From an uncultured Planctomycetales bacterium (GTDB lineage: Bacteria; Planctomycetota; Planctomycetia; Pirellulales; Thermoguttaceae), in NCBI GenBank assembly GCA_937889015.1, contig CALARR010000296.1, positions 1 through 35,837 on the forward strand: a DNA stretch of 35,837 bases, given 5' to 3'. The position numbers and the translations under genes are program-made. Shown one piece after another: positions 1 to 8,693 of the stretch. Each line of letters opens with the position of its first letter. The stretch's first letter is position 1. Under the pieces are notes generated by a model. The model made no database searches. It was not told the origin of the DNA and was given only the letters and a program-made list of their open reading frames with translations.

Positions 1-444
1 TACGATCGCGGCGTGCGTGTCCTGAGCGGCTATTTTCAGCCGCGCAAGCAGGGCTGGAACACGATGGAAGGCGATCCGTCGGCCGAGTCCGGATCGGGCT
101 GGGACGTGAACTATGGACTGGATGCCCAGCGCTCGGCCTGGCTCTGGCGCCACGACGCGCTGAAGGATTTCGACAGCGGCCTGCTCTTCTCTCGCATGGA
201 CCTGGTCTGCAACATCGTGCCCCTGGACCAGATCGTGCCCACGCTCCAGGAAGTGCTCGCCGACCCGCAACGCGCGGAAATCGTCGATATCCTCACGCAC
301 GAGCAATACTTCTGGCCCTTCTACGATCGCTATCTGCCCGATCACGCGCAGCGCCTGGATGCCGCCCTCGGCTTCCTCACCGAGCACGGCTACGAACCAG
401 TATTCCTCCACGAAGGCTTCCTGGGCGGCCCCGAGCCTGGCTGA
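1..444 (+). CDS. 3' end of an unidentified gene
   Basis: The reading frame is open from the first base of the window and ends at TGA 442-444, so only the last 147 residues are visible and the true start lies to the left. The visible part is soluble, with no membrane segment, and rich in aromatic and acidic residues. It contains the stretches THEQYFWPFYDRYLPDH and GYEPVFLHEGFLG. The arrangement of a His-Glu strand, a helix (RLDAALGFLTEHG) and a final strand recalls the C-terminal end of a TIM-barrel carbohydrate enzyme such as a polysaccharide deacetylase. That is a weak impression, and I do not recognise the family. It converges on the GH2 gene, with only 25 bases between the two stop codons. 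Confidence 0.65.
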   Translation, partial: YDRGVRVLSGYFQPRKQGWNTMEGDPSAESGSGWDVNYGLDAQRSAWLWRHDALKDFDSGLLFSRMDLVCNIVPLDQIVPTLQEVLADPQRAEIVDILTHEQYFWPFYDRYLPDHAQRLDAALGFLTEHGYEPVFLHEGFLGGPEPG

Positions 445-469
445 TTTGTTCGGGAGCCATTTCCGCCGC

Positions 470-3400
470 CTACCGCGCGGCGCGGATCTCCAGCGACTCG
501 ACCACCAGGTTGCGGTCCTTGGGCGGCCGGTAGAAGTCGTTGGTGAACACCAGGCCGATGTCGTGCTCGCGCGCGTCCACTTCCGCCGTCACCACCACCG
601 TCTGCCATCCGGCTCGCGTCAACGACACGTCGCCAATCACCCGGCCGTCGATCCGCAGGGCGATGTTCGGGTACACGTCGTCCACCTCGGTTCCGCTGGC
701 GCGAATGCGGAACTCATGGCGGCCGGCTTGGGCGAAGTTCAGCCGGCAGGACATTCCCCCGTTGGCCCCCAGATAGGCCCGGCCGTCGCGAATGCGGAAA
801 CCCGCGCTCTGGCGATCGAACTGGAACCGTTCGCCGGCTACGACAGTCCCTGCGCTGCCGAAGTCCACGCCCAGGTTGGTCAACAGGTTCGACAGATAAC
901 GTCCCGACTGGGACGAGCCGCCGCAGTCCACGTCCCAGCGCACCTGGTCGATCAACAGGCAGCCTTGGCCCAACGTGGCCTTCACCAGCGCGTTGGGCCG
1001 CATCAGGCACTCCGACTGTAGCGGCTTGACCGGCGCAAGCATCAGCTTGTCGATGCCCACGTTGCGGTCTTCTTTCGTCTCCGGATTGGACTTGTCATTG
1101 ACAAACCGCAGTTGCACCGGCTGGCGGCCGGCACTCAGCACGGCGCTGCACCAGGCCAGGCCCCAGTCCTTTCCGGGCGCGGAGATGACCCCGCACTTGC
1201 GTTCGCCGATGGTCACGGCGACCTGCGGATAGATGTTTTCCAGGGGTGTGCCGCGCAAGCGCAGGGCCACGGCATACGGCCCCGGCGAAGGCACTTCGAC
1301 TTCCCCTTCCAGCGCGGCCGTCTTCCACATGTAAGCTTCCTCTTTGCGCATCTGCGCGTCGCCTTGCACGACCTTCATGCCCTCGGCCTCGACGTTCAAC
1401 CAGGCGGGCGATGCGGGCAAGCCGGGCACGATCTCGTGCTGGCAGACCTCGGACGACAGGGGCGTGGCAATGCGGTAGTACAACCCCTTGCGGCTGCCGT
1501 ACCAGTACAACTCCTGGTTCGTCAGGCCGTCGATCACCGGATCCCAGGCCGCCAGGTTCACCGGCACCGTGGTCGTCGGCTGCAAGGCCATGGGTTCGGG
1601 CAGCAGTTCGGCCAGCCGCGCCAGCCCTTCCGGCGTGCCGCCGTGCAGAATCGCCTGGCCGCCGTTGCGCACGAACTGCGCAATCTTCGCCTGATTCTCG
1701 GCCACTTCGGGACTGTCGGTTTCCAGGACCAGCAAGCCCAGCCGGCTCAGGTCTGCCTGCGCCAGCCGGCCCGACAGGTTCTCGCAACGCGCGTCGATCT
1801 CGGCCAGCGACTGGGCCAAGGGCAGCTTCTCTTGGACCACGCCGGCAACGCCGGGGGCCGGCCGCTTGGTGGCCGCCGAACGCAGCATGTTCTCCAACAC
1901 GATCCGCGCCACCGGTTCCTGGTCGAGCTTCTCTGCCAGGGCCAGTTGGCACAGTAGATAGCGTCCCTGGCCGTGATCGACGGCCAGCCAGGGCAGATAC
2001 ACCAGCCCGTCCTTCCCTCCCGAATCCGCCAAGGTCCGGAACCTCCCGGAGGTCGGCTTGGCGATGGTCCGCCGGGCGACCATGTGATCGCCGCGCCAAA
2101 AGCGGAAGTCGTTCGCTTCCAGTTGCGCCATCAATTCCGCGTCGCGCGAGCGGGCAAAGGCGATGGTGCATGGCCGATCCACTAGCCGGGCCGGCAACAG
2201 GCCGCAATCGTAGCTCTCCTGCTCCAGCACGATCAGCGTGCCGCCGCGCGCCACGAAGTCCGCCAGCTTCTCGCGCGTTCCCGCCTGGCCCACCGCCACC
2301 GCCTTCTCGGCCGGGCGCAGCGCGTCCAGGGCGTGCGGGGCGATCAGCAGCGCGTCGCATTCCGGCAGGCGATCGAGTTGCTCGACGGCCACCGGCCGCA
2401 CGCCCGACTGCGTTAGCAAGGCCTGCAGCGGTCCCGGCAGCGATCCGAACACGGCCAGTCGCAGCCCGGCCGGCACCGCCAGCGCGCGGCGCGGCAGAAC
2501 GTCGTAAGACAGCGCGCGCTCGAAGACCCGTTTCTCGCCGTTATGTACCTGGATCGTCAACAGGGCGGCCGTGCGCTGGGCCACCTGCGGCATCGGCAGC
2601 TTGATCTGGAACACTTCCTTGCGCGCCGGCCCCAGTTTCACGCTATGGCTGCCTTCCACATCGGCCGTCGCGCCCCGGGTCAGACGCCACGTGCAACGCA
2701 GCGCGGCCGGATGCAGGGTGTCGTTGTACAGATAGACCGTGCGCGCGACCTCCTCGCCCCCGAAAAACCGCCGATCGTACTCGCGCACGAAAGCGGCGTT
2801 CTTCTGATAGGCGCGTTTCACGGCCAGGTAGCGCGGGTTGTCGTCTGCGGGAAAAGACCCGGTCTCGGTCAGGGTCCAGGGCACCATTCCCGACACGTCG
2901 CAGGCCCGGTAGGCCTCGATCTGCATTTCCCAGGCCTGGGCCTTGGTCTCGGCCATGGCGCGCGCATGGCCCACATAGGCCCCGTCGCCCAACAGCACGC
3001 TATAGGGATCGGCCTCGTTGAAGTGCTGCAGATGCAGGAACTCGCCGAAGTACAAGGGCTTCTTGCGGTCCCACGACCAGAAGCTCCGCGGCCAGCCCGA
3101 AACCTTCATCCCCGTCTCCAACCAATAGCCCACGTGGGGCCACAGGTTCTGGCGGTTGAAGTCCAGCGGGTAGTGCAGGTTGACCACGTCGGCCACGCCT
3201 TCCGGATCGGCGTCGGCGTCGTAGAGGATGGGCCGCGTGGGATCCAGGGCCTTGACGATCCGCCCCGCCTCGGCCAGGCGATGCTCGGTCTGGGGCACGC
3301 GATCGCCGCGGCAGTGCAGGATCTCGTTCTCCAGGCTGGTCATCACGATCGAGGGATGATTGCGGTGCGAACGCACGATGCCGCGCAGGTGGTCGTAATA

Positions 3401-4555
3401 GTTCCGCCAGAACGTCTCGTTGCCCAGGGCATAGGCGTCCGACCAGCAGAACAGGGCCGATTCGAGGATCAACGGCATGCCCACTTCGTCGGCCGCCTCG
3501 TACCACGGTCGGGGCCAGATATTGGCGTGCAAACGCATGGCCACGCAGCCCGCCTCGCGAATCCGTGCGTAGAAGTCCAAGGCCTCGGCCTTGGCCGTCT
3601 CCGGGTCAACCTTGCCGCGCGGATGGCCGGCCGTGGCCAGGAACTTCATCGGCGTGCCATTGAGCACCAGTTCCGGCCCGTCGGTCCAGAACTCGCGGAA
3701 GCCGAACCGCGTCGCCGCCCGGTCCATCTCCCGGCCGCCAGCCTCGACGCGCGTGACCAGGTGATACAAATGCGGATCTTCCGGCCCCCACAGGCGCGGC
3801 TCGGCCCATTGCTTCGTCAAAGTCACCGCCTGGCTGGCGCCGGCCGGCACGGTCACCTCCTGGGTGCCGACCGCCGGACCGCCTTCCACCGCCGCCGAGA
3901 GCCGAACGACCTGCGCCTGGCGGCCAAGGTTACGAAGCGTGATGTCCACGCCGATCTCGTGCTTGCGCACCGACGTGCGCACAAAAGCGTCTTCCACGTA
4001 CACGTCATTCCGAGCCACCAGCGACACCGACTGCCAGATGCCGCCGCGCGAGTACTGCGACCCGACCGGCGCCATCAACGCGTCCTTAGCCAGCGACACC
4101 GACCGCATTCCGGGCTGCAGCTTCTCCAGATCGATTTCCCCCTCGACCAGGCCCGTGAAGTCCCGTACACGCAGCGTCAACTCATGCTCTTGGCCCGGTC
4201 GGCAGGCGGCCGTGATCTCGACTTCCCAGGGCTCGAAACCGCCCGAGTAGCCGCCGACCTCCTTCCCATCCACATACACCTGGCTCACGAATTTCACCCC
4301 TTCGAAACGCACGAAGACGTGCTTGCCGGTCCAATCGGCCGGAATTTGCACCGCGCGGCGATACCACATCAAGGGCTTGCGCCCCGACTGCTCGACGAGG
4401 TGCGGAACCTGAACCGTCTCCCACTTGGCGTCCGCGCCGGGCAGGCTCTCCTCCGCGTTGCGCAAAAGCTGCCACGCGCCATCCAACGAAACACTCTGGG
4501 CACAGGCAATGGCGGGCAAGAAACAGACGGCAAGCGCAAACAGATGGCGAAGCAT
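470..4555 (-). CDS. Exported glycoside hydrolase family 2 enzyme with two C-terminal CBM60-like modules
   Basis: 1361 residues. The ATG at 4553-4555 is chosen because it begins a clear signal peptide (residues 1-20, hydrophobic core ending AIACAQ); the frame stays open further upstream but that part is not protein-like. Order: sugar-binding jelly roll (about 22-180), immunoglobulin-like domain (about 185-290), TIM barrel (about 295-590). The acid/base is the Glu of the Asn-Glu pair (N410-E411) and the nucleophile is probably E505 in LYFGEF, both as in GH2 beta-galactosidases, glucuronidases and mannosidases. A glutamine-amidotransferase-like Rossmann region follows (about 695-1000). Two related beta-sandwich modules end the protein (about 1055-1178 and 1230-1361). 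Both carry YPxxAxxI and FxND...DRN signatures like Ca-dependent CBM60 modules. Inferred role: hydrolysis of a plant or algal polysaccharide outside the cytoplasm. Substrate is not predictable from sequence. Confidence 0.9.
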   Translation of the reverse strand: MLRHLFALAVCFLPAIACAQSVSLDGAWQLLRNAEESLPGADAKWETVQVPHLVEQSGRKPLMWYRRAVQIPADWTGKHVFVRFEGVKFVSQVYVDGKEVGGYSGGFEPWEVEITAACRPGQEHELTLRVRDFTGLVEGEIDLEKLQPGMRSVSLAKDALMAPVGSQYSRGGIWQSVSLVARNDVYVEDAFVRTSVRKHEIGVDITLRNLGRQAQVVRLSAAVEGGPAVGTQEVTVPAGASQAVTLTKQWAEPRLWGPEDPHLYHLVTRVEAGGREMDRAATRFGFREFWTDGPELVLNGTPMKFLATAGHPRGKVDPETAKAEALDFYARIREAGCVAMRLHANIWPRPWYEAADEVGMPLILESALFCWSDAYALGNETFWRNYYDHLRGIVRSHRNHPSIVMTSLENEILHCRGDRVPQTEHRLAEAGRIVKALDPTRPILYDADADPEGVADVVNLHYPLDFNRQNLWPHVGYWLETGMKVSGWPRSFWSWDRKKPLYFGEFLHLQHFNEADPYSVLLGDGAYVGHARAMAETKAQAWEMQIEAYRACDVSGMVPWTLTETGSFPADDNPRYLAVKRAYQKNAAFVREYDRRFFGGEEVARTVYLYNDTLHPAALRCTWRLTRGATADVEGSHSVKLGPARKEVFQIKLPMPQVAQRTAALLTIQVHNGEKRVFERALSYDVLPRRALAVPAGLRLAVFGSLPGPLQALLTQSGVRPVAVEQLDRLPECDALLIAPHALDALRPAEKAVAVGQAGTREKLADFVARGGTLIVLEQESYDCGLLPARLVDRPCTIAFARSRDAELMAQLEANDFRFWRGDHMVARRTIAKPTSGRFRTLADSGGKDGLVYLPWLAVDHGQGRYLLCQLALAEKLDQEPVARIVLENMLRSAATKRPAPGVAGVVQEKLPLAQSLAEIDARCENLSGRLAQADLSRLGLLVLETDSPEVAENQAKIAQFVRNGGQAILHGGTPEGLARLAELLPEPMALQPTTTVPVNLAAWDPVIDGLTNQELYWYGSRKGLYYRIATPLSSEVCQHEIVPGLPASPAWLNVEAEGMKVVQGDAQMRKEEAYMWKTAALEGEVEVPSPGPYAVALRLRGTPLENIYPQVAVTIGERKCGVISAPGKDWGLAWCSAVLSAGRQPVQLRFVNDKSNPETKEDRNVGIDKLMLAPVKPLQSECLMRPNALVKATLGQGCLLIDQVRWDVDCGGSSQSGRYLSNLLTNLGVDFGSAGTVVAGERFQFDRQSAGFRIRDGRAYLGANGGMSCRLNFAQAGRHEFRIRASGTEVDDVYPNIALRIDGRVIGDVSLTRAGWQTVVVTAEVDAREHDIGLVFTNDFYRPPKDRNLVVESLEIRAAR

Positions 4556-4962
4556 GGCGGGATCTCTCAGGCGGGTCAGGGAGGGAACAGTCGCGGTCCC
4601 GAGAACGGGGTCAGTAGAGTTTAATTCCGATAGATTGCGAAAAAAAGTGGGGCCAATCCCCCTACACGCAACACCGTTTCCACCACCTCTGCGGCGCGCC
4701 ACAAGACCTGGCCCTGCATGCGATGCGACGATGTAACATCCATTCGCCAAACGAGTTGTATCCTATGTTCCATTCTTGTTCCAACGTGCATCTCCTCTCT
4801 CGATCCAGCACCACAACACAGGCAAGGGCTGGCCGATTGGCTCAAACGAGGAGTATTTTGCGTTACAGGCGGTGATTATTATCAACTGTCTCGTGACGCC
4901 TTGCGAACACGCCGGTGCGACACAGCGGTCCTCTGTACTGCAACGGGGAGGTCGAGACGCGG
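4556..4962. other. Divergent intergenic region between the GH2 gene and the 647-residue gene
   Basis: 407 bases without a convincing gene. It must carry the promoters of both flanking divergent genes, but no pair of hexamers with good spacing stands out. A short stretch around 4606-4662 has GGGGTCA at one end, an AT-rich middle (TAGAGTTTAATTCCGATAG) and GTGGGGCC at the other. That looks like a decayed extragenic repeat but has no second copy in this window. A GGGGAGG ribosome-binding sequence lies at 4945-4951. Confidence 0.5.
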
Positions 4963-6906
4963 ATGTGTAGCCTGACCCTCTTGGGAGAACAGCTCTTCGC
5001 GCGTCGCCCCGATGGAACGCCGGTCTCCAACATCGTCACCGTCTTCCCGCGGTACGATGCGCTCGTCACCCTGCCCACCCCGCACGCCTTTCAGATCGAG
5101 GCCTTCCTCCGCTGGTGCCAGCAGCAGCGTTCGACGCCCCTGACGCCGGACGAAGAGCAGGAGATCCGCGAAGACGCGGTGGCCGCAGTGATCGAAGGCG
5201 AGACCGTGCAGATTCGCCCCGATCCGCAGAACATGCCCCTGGCTTTCCGCGCCGACAAACTCCTGCAGAAGCAGGGGATTTCCAAGCGGCGGATCGGGTT
5301 TCTGAACGTCTTCAATCCCGAGGTCCGCACCGCCTTGAAGCGCCGCGGCGAGTGTTGGCGCATCGCTCGGCTGCCCACCTCGCGTGTGGAGATGAAAGAG
5401 CGGATCCTGGCGGCCAAGACGAACATCCCCGGCTCGGCCGGCGGCCAGATCTACTACTACAACAGCACGACCGGCACGCGCTGGCTGACCTTCCAGGAAT
5501 TCGCCCAACTGGGCGAGCTGAGTGATGACGACCTGCGTCGGCACCTGGACGAGATCCGGCGCTTTTCCCGCCGCCTGAACCCCAACCACCACCCCGAAGT
5601 CGCCTTCTACATGGCCGACACGTCGTTCACGGCCGAGAGCTTCGCGGCCTGCGATTTCACGGCCATGAGCGGGCTCGAGCTGCGCGCCGCGTACGAGAAT
5701 CTCAAGGCCTGTTTCCGCCTGGCCGTTTTGCCGGAGTTCTCCGACGACGATCTGGAGAGCAGTTCCTGGCGGCATCGCATGTTCTCCTCGCTGGTGACCG
5801 AAGACGACGAACTGGTTTCGGAAGAGGTCTTGCTCTCGCTCAGCGCCGAGTTCTACATGCAGATCCGCTGGCTGCCGGGCGGACGCATCGTCAACGGCGA
5901 ACTGGCCTTCGACGAGCTGTTCGAAGAAGAACACCAGGATCCGGGCGAGGAGAAGGCGCACGAGTTCCTCTACAATCTCGTCCGGCAGTACGAAGACCTG
6001 GAATACGTGAACATCGGCGAGGTGGTCAATTCCCTTTCGCGGCGGAGCTGGGCCGGCGGCCGGCGGGAGGTCTACATCGCCGTGCTCAAGCGGCACAGCC
6101 TCCCCATGGAAACCGTCAGCATCCTCCGCATGCAGAAGTGGGGCGTGCGCGAACATCTCTTCACCAACCCCTCGCTCCACTCGGCGCACTACCTGTCCGA
6201 CGAGTACACCGAATACATCCTCGACCGCCGCTTCGCCTGCCGCTACCTGGGAATGAACATCCCCAAACGCGTCACGGCGCGCAAAATCTGCGAGCGGCTC
6301 CTGGCCCCTTGGGCCCAGCCGCAGGGATACATGATCTGGTCGCCCTACTTCGAGCGGCCCTATATCCCGGGCATCGCCACCGACAAGCTGCCCCGCCAGA
6401 AATTCCACGACCCCGCCTTCTCCCTGGCGTTCGCGCGACTGCTGGGCCAGGCGGCCGCCTCGAATATCATCGTCGGCCGCAGCGACGGCAATAAGGAAGT
6501 CCTCTTCGACGACGGCGACGAAATCGTGGTGGAGAAGAAGGGCCTCCCCGCCGAAATCGTCATCGCCGACCAGACCGGCACCTTCGCCGACTACGCCAGC
6601 CAGCTCAAGGATCTGGCGCCGGCCTACGCCGAGCCCGTCAATCGCCGCGTCCCCTACCTGCCCGACCCCGAAGGCTTCGCACGCGCGTATCTCGACGGCT
6701 TCCTGGATCGTTTCACCTCGGTGCAGGACAAGTGCCGCAGCCGGCGGCGGGCCTTCGACGCGCTGTTCAAGACCCGCCCTTACGACGAGCAAGGCTGCTT
6801 CGCCTATCGCTGGAAGCTGGTCCTGAAACGCCTGGACGAGAGCGACGCGCGCGAACTGGCCGCCATCATCGAGGCCAATCTCCAGGTCGGCGCCGCCTGC
6901 AAGTGA
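4963..6906 (+). CDS. Conserved-looking large cytoplasmic protein of unknown function
   Basis: 647 residues from ATG 4963, chosen because GGGGAGG (4945-4951) sits about 11 bases upstream; an in-frame GTG at 4915 is the alternative. There is no signal peptide or membrane helix. The protein is acidic and well mixed in composition, so it is a real coding sequence, but I recognise no family. Internal features are a Tyr-rich patch (GGQIYYYNSTTGTRWLTF), an acidic segment near the middle (FDELFEEEHQDPGEE), and a late block NIIVGRSDGNKEVLFDDGDEIV. The last recalls the catalytic or metal-binding end of a kinase-like fold. That resemblance is tentative and no full set of kinase motifs is visible. It ends 19 bases before the convergent flavoprotein gene. 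Confidence 0.75.
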   Translation: MCSLTLLGEQLFARRPDGTPVSNIVTVFPRYDALVTLPTPHAFQIEAFLRWCQQQRSTPLTPDEEQEIREDAVAAVIEGETVQIRPDPQNMPLAFRADKLLQKQGISKRRIGFLNVFNPEVRTALKRRGECWRIARLPTSRVEMKERILAAKTNIPGSAGGQIYYYNSTTGTRWLTFQEFAQLGELSDDDLRRHLDEIRRFSRRLNPNHHPEVAFYMADTSFTAESFAACDFTAMSGLELRAAYENLKACFRLAVLPEFSDDDLESSSWRHRMFSSLVTEDDELVSEEVLLSLSAEFYMQIRWLPGGRIVNGELAFDELFEEEHQDPGEEKAHEFLYNLVRQYEDLEYVNIGEVVNSLSRRSWAGGRREVYIAVLKRHSLPMETVSILRMQKWGVREHLFTNPSLHSAHYLSDEYTEYILDRRFACRYLGMNIPKRVTARKICERLLAPWAQPQGYMIWSPYFERPYIPGIATDKLPRQKFHDPAFSLAFARLLGQAAASNIIVGRSDGNKEVLFDDGDEIVVEKKGLPAEIVIADQTGTFADYASQLKDLAPAYAEPVNRRVPYLPDPEGFARAYLDGFLDRFTSVQDKCRSRRRAFDALFKTRPYDEQGCFAYRWKLVLKRLDESDARELAAIIEANLQVGAACK

Positions 6907-6925
6907 GCGCTGGCTGCGCGCGCCG

Positions 6926-8440
6926 TCAAGGATCGCACTTCCCTCTTGCCGGCCGGTTTCCGCCGCGCAGCCACATTCGGGTTCGCGCCCTCCACATCGC
7001 CGCCGCGCCGCACAGGCCCGCGCCAAAACGCTGACGCACCTCGGCCGCCCAGCGCCGACCCATTCGCTGCAGACATTCCGCGTGCGCCGAGCCGGCCAAC
7101 GGCAGTCTCGCCAAGCCGGCGATCGAACGCCGCTCCTGCATCAGCATCAGCAGCGGGCCGACCCACATCTCGGCTTTGACCGCCACGGCCATCACCGCCA
7201 CAGGCCGGCCGCTGAGCGTCTCCACCGTCACGCGCAGCACGTCCCGTGTCGCTCCGCTGGCCACCGTTTCGTGGTACGTGCTCAGCGGCCCGGCCCGCCG
7301 AGCCACCTCGTCGTCCGCGGTCCCGGCTATCAACATCTCCTGTTCCAGTCGCAGACAGCGCGGCGTCAGACGCCAATCGAACGTGTGATATGCGCCACGC
7401 CACGCCACGCGCGCCGAAGCGTTCGTCGCCGCCACTCGCGCCGCGGCCAACGCCGCGTGCGGATCCGCGTTGGGATGACTGCAGATCGCAAAGACGTGCG
7501 GATTGCTCGTCCGCAGCCAACGATCGGCAACCATCGCCGGCGGCATACCTTGGATTCCCGCCGCCGCCAGGTCCAGCTCGCCCGTGGCCAGCCGCGGCGG
7601 CGCGCAAGCCAGGATCTCGTCGACCAACAGCTTCTCCTTCCCCTCCCCTCCGCTCAGCGTCAACGCCTTGCCGCGGCCCATGCTCTCCAAGGCAATCGCG
7701 CGACACCCCAGGTGCAGGCGGATCGCGCGCCGCGCAAACTGCTCCTGAACGATGGACTCCAACTCCGGGTCTTCCTCGGGCAGCATCCGTTCCGCCAGGG
7801 CGACCAGGTGCACCTCGCTCCCCAGGCGGCGAAACAAGTCGGCCCAGCGGCACGCGTGGTACCCTGTCCCGACCACCGCCAGGCGATACGGCACGCGCGC
7901 CAGCTCCACCAGCCGGCTCTCGGTGAGATACGCGCTCGCCTGATGCGCTGGCAGGTCCGAGATCGCGCGTTCCAGCCCAGGGGCAAGGACCGCGGCTTGA
8001 AAGGCCACGTGCCGATCGTCGATCGATATCGATCGCGGCGATAAGAACCGCGCCGCGCCCTGCAACAGGGTCACGCCGGCCCCCGTCAGGCTCTCCAGCG
8101 CGCCGGATGGCGGATGACGCCTCGCATTCAGCAAGTCGGACACGTTGATCGGCTGCCCCGGCCAACCGTCGCCCACCGGCTCGTCACACGCCAACCGATC
8201 CAAGGCTTCATAAATCAGCGTGGGGTTGCCTTCGGGATCCCAGGCATCGCGCGTCGGTCGGATCAGTGCAACCGAGCGGCCTGCTTGTGCTGCCACCAGG
8301 GCGGCCTCCTGGGCCGTCGAACCATCGCCCACCACGAGCACGTCGAAACGCTGTGCCTGCCCTCCCGGCCGCGACACGGACACGCGCGCAGCCTGCGCCC
8401 CCTCGACCGATCGATCACGCGTGTCTTGAATCTGCTGCAC
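6926..8440 (-). CDS. Flavoprotein of the mercuric reductase/lipoamide dehydrogenase fold, redox-active cysteines missing
   Basis: 504 residues. GTG start at 8438-8440 preceded by AGGGAG at about six bases. An FAD-binding Rossmann motif is at 34-60 (VLVVGDGSTAQEAALVAAQAG) and an NAD(P)-binding motif at 187-212 (GTGYHACRWADLFRRLG). The second FAD motif is near 312-326 (TSNPHVFAICSHPNADPH), where the usual Ala-x-Gly-Asp is changed to AICS. Known members carry CxxxxC shortly after the first motif; here residues 61-85 contain no cysteine pair. The C-terminal dimerisation domain (about 350-465) lacks the usual His-x4-Glu. So the fold is kept but the disulfide chemistry is probably lost. The closing 40 residues are Arg-rich. 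It may bind FAD and NAD(P)H for another reaction or act as a sensor. A mercury function is not supported, and no mer gene is nearby. Confidence 0.8.
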   Translation of the reverse strand: MQQIQDTRDRSVEGAQAARVSVSRPGGQAQRFDVLVVGDGSTAQEAALVAAQAGRSVALIRPTRDAWDPEGNPTLIYEALDRLACDEPVGDGWPGQPINVSDLLNARRHPPSGALESLTGAGVTLLQGAARFLSPRSISIDDRHVAFQAAVLAPGLERAISDLPAHQASAYLTESRLVELARVPYRLAVVGTGYHACRWADLFRRLGSEVHLVALAERMLPEEDPELESIVQEQFARRAIRLHLGCRAIALESMGRGKALTLSGGEGKEKLLVDEILACAPPRLATGELDLAAAGIQGMPPAMVADRWLRTSNPHVFAICSHPNADPHAALAAARVAATNASARVAWRGAYHTFDWRLTPRCLRLEQEMLIAGTADDEVARRAGPLSTYHETVASGATRDVLRVTVETLSGRPVAVMAVAVKAEMWVGPLLMLMQERRSIAGLARLPLAGSAHAECLQRMGRRWAAEVRQRFGAGLCGAAAMWRARTRMWLRGGNRPARGKCDP

Positions 8441-8693
8441 GACAGCTCCCTACAGGCAGTAACGGTGCCCCCCAGAAACTTACCGCAGGAGGCAAGTCCT
8501 ATTCATAATCCACCCGAGGGGGATCGGCTCGCCGGCGGCGGAAAACTCAGAAATATAGGCAAAGTTTAACGGCTCGCGGGCCGATTATGAGCGTGTCCCA
8601 TGAACTCCGCTGTCGGGTTGCGCTGACCGATCCCGCGCCTTGTGCTGTACAACGAATGCCGCGGATTGCCAGCACTAGCCTAACTTGCCTAGT
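8441..8693. other. Divergent intergenic region between the flavoprotein and the SpoA-domain gene
   Basis: 253 bases between two divergent starts. It contains an AT-rich patch (8550-8570, AGAAATATAGGCAAAG) within otherwise GC-rich sequence, which is where promoters would be expected. No hexamer pair is good enough to call. There is no recognisable gene or repeat. Confidence 0.45.

Noticed and set aside
2543..4624. Long open frame (693 codons) opposite the GH2 gene
   Set aside because: It lies wholly antisense to a gene with clear GH2 motifs. Its His/Arg/Gln-rich composition is the usual shadow in high-GC DNA.
4606..4662. REP/RAYT-type extragenic repeat
   Set aside because: The ends are suggestive but there is no second copy in the window and the pairing is poor.
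4882..7026. Long open frame (714 codons) on the minus strand opposite the 647-residue gene
   Set aside because: Antisense shadow: the plus strand has the better ribosome-binding site and balanced composition, and the minus frame runs into the flavoprotein gene in a different frame.
6926..8440. Mercuric reductase or lipoamide dehydrogenase
   Set aside because: The CxxxxC pair and the C-terminal catalytic His-Glu are absent, and no mer or 2-oxoacid dehydrogenase genes are nearby.
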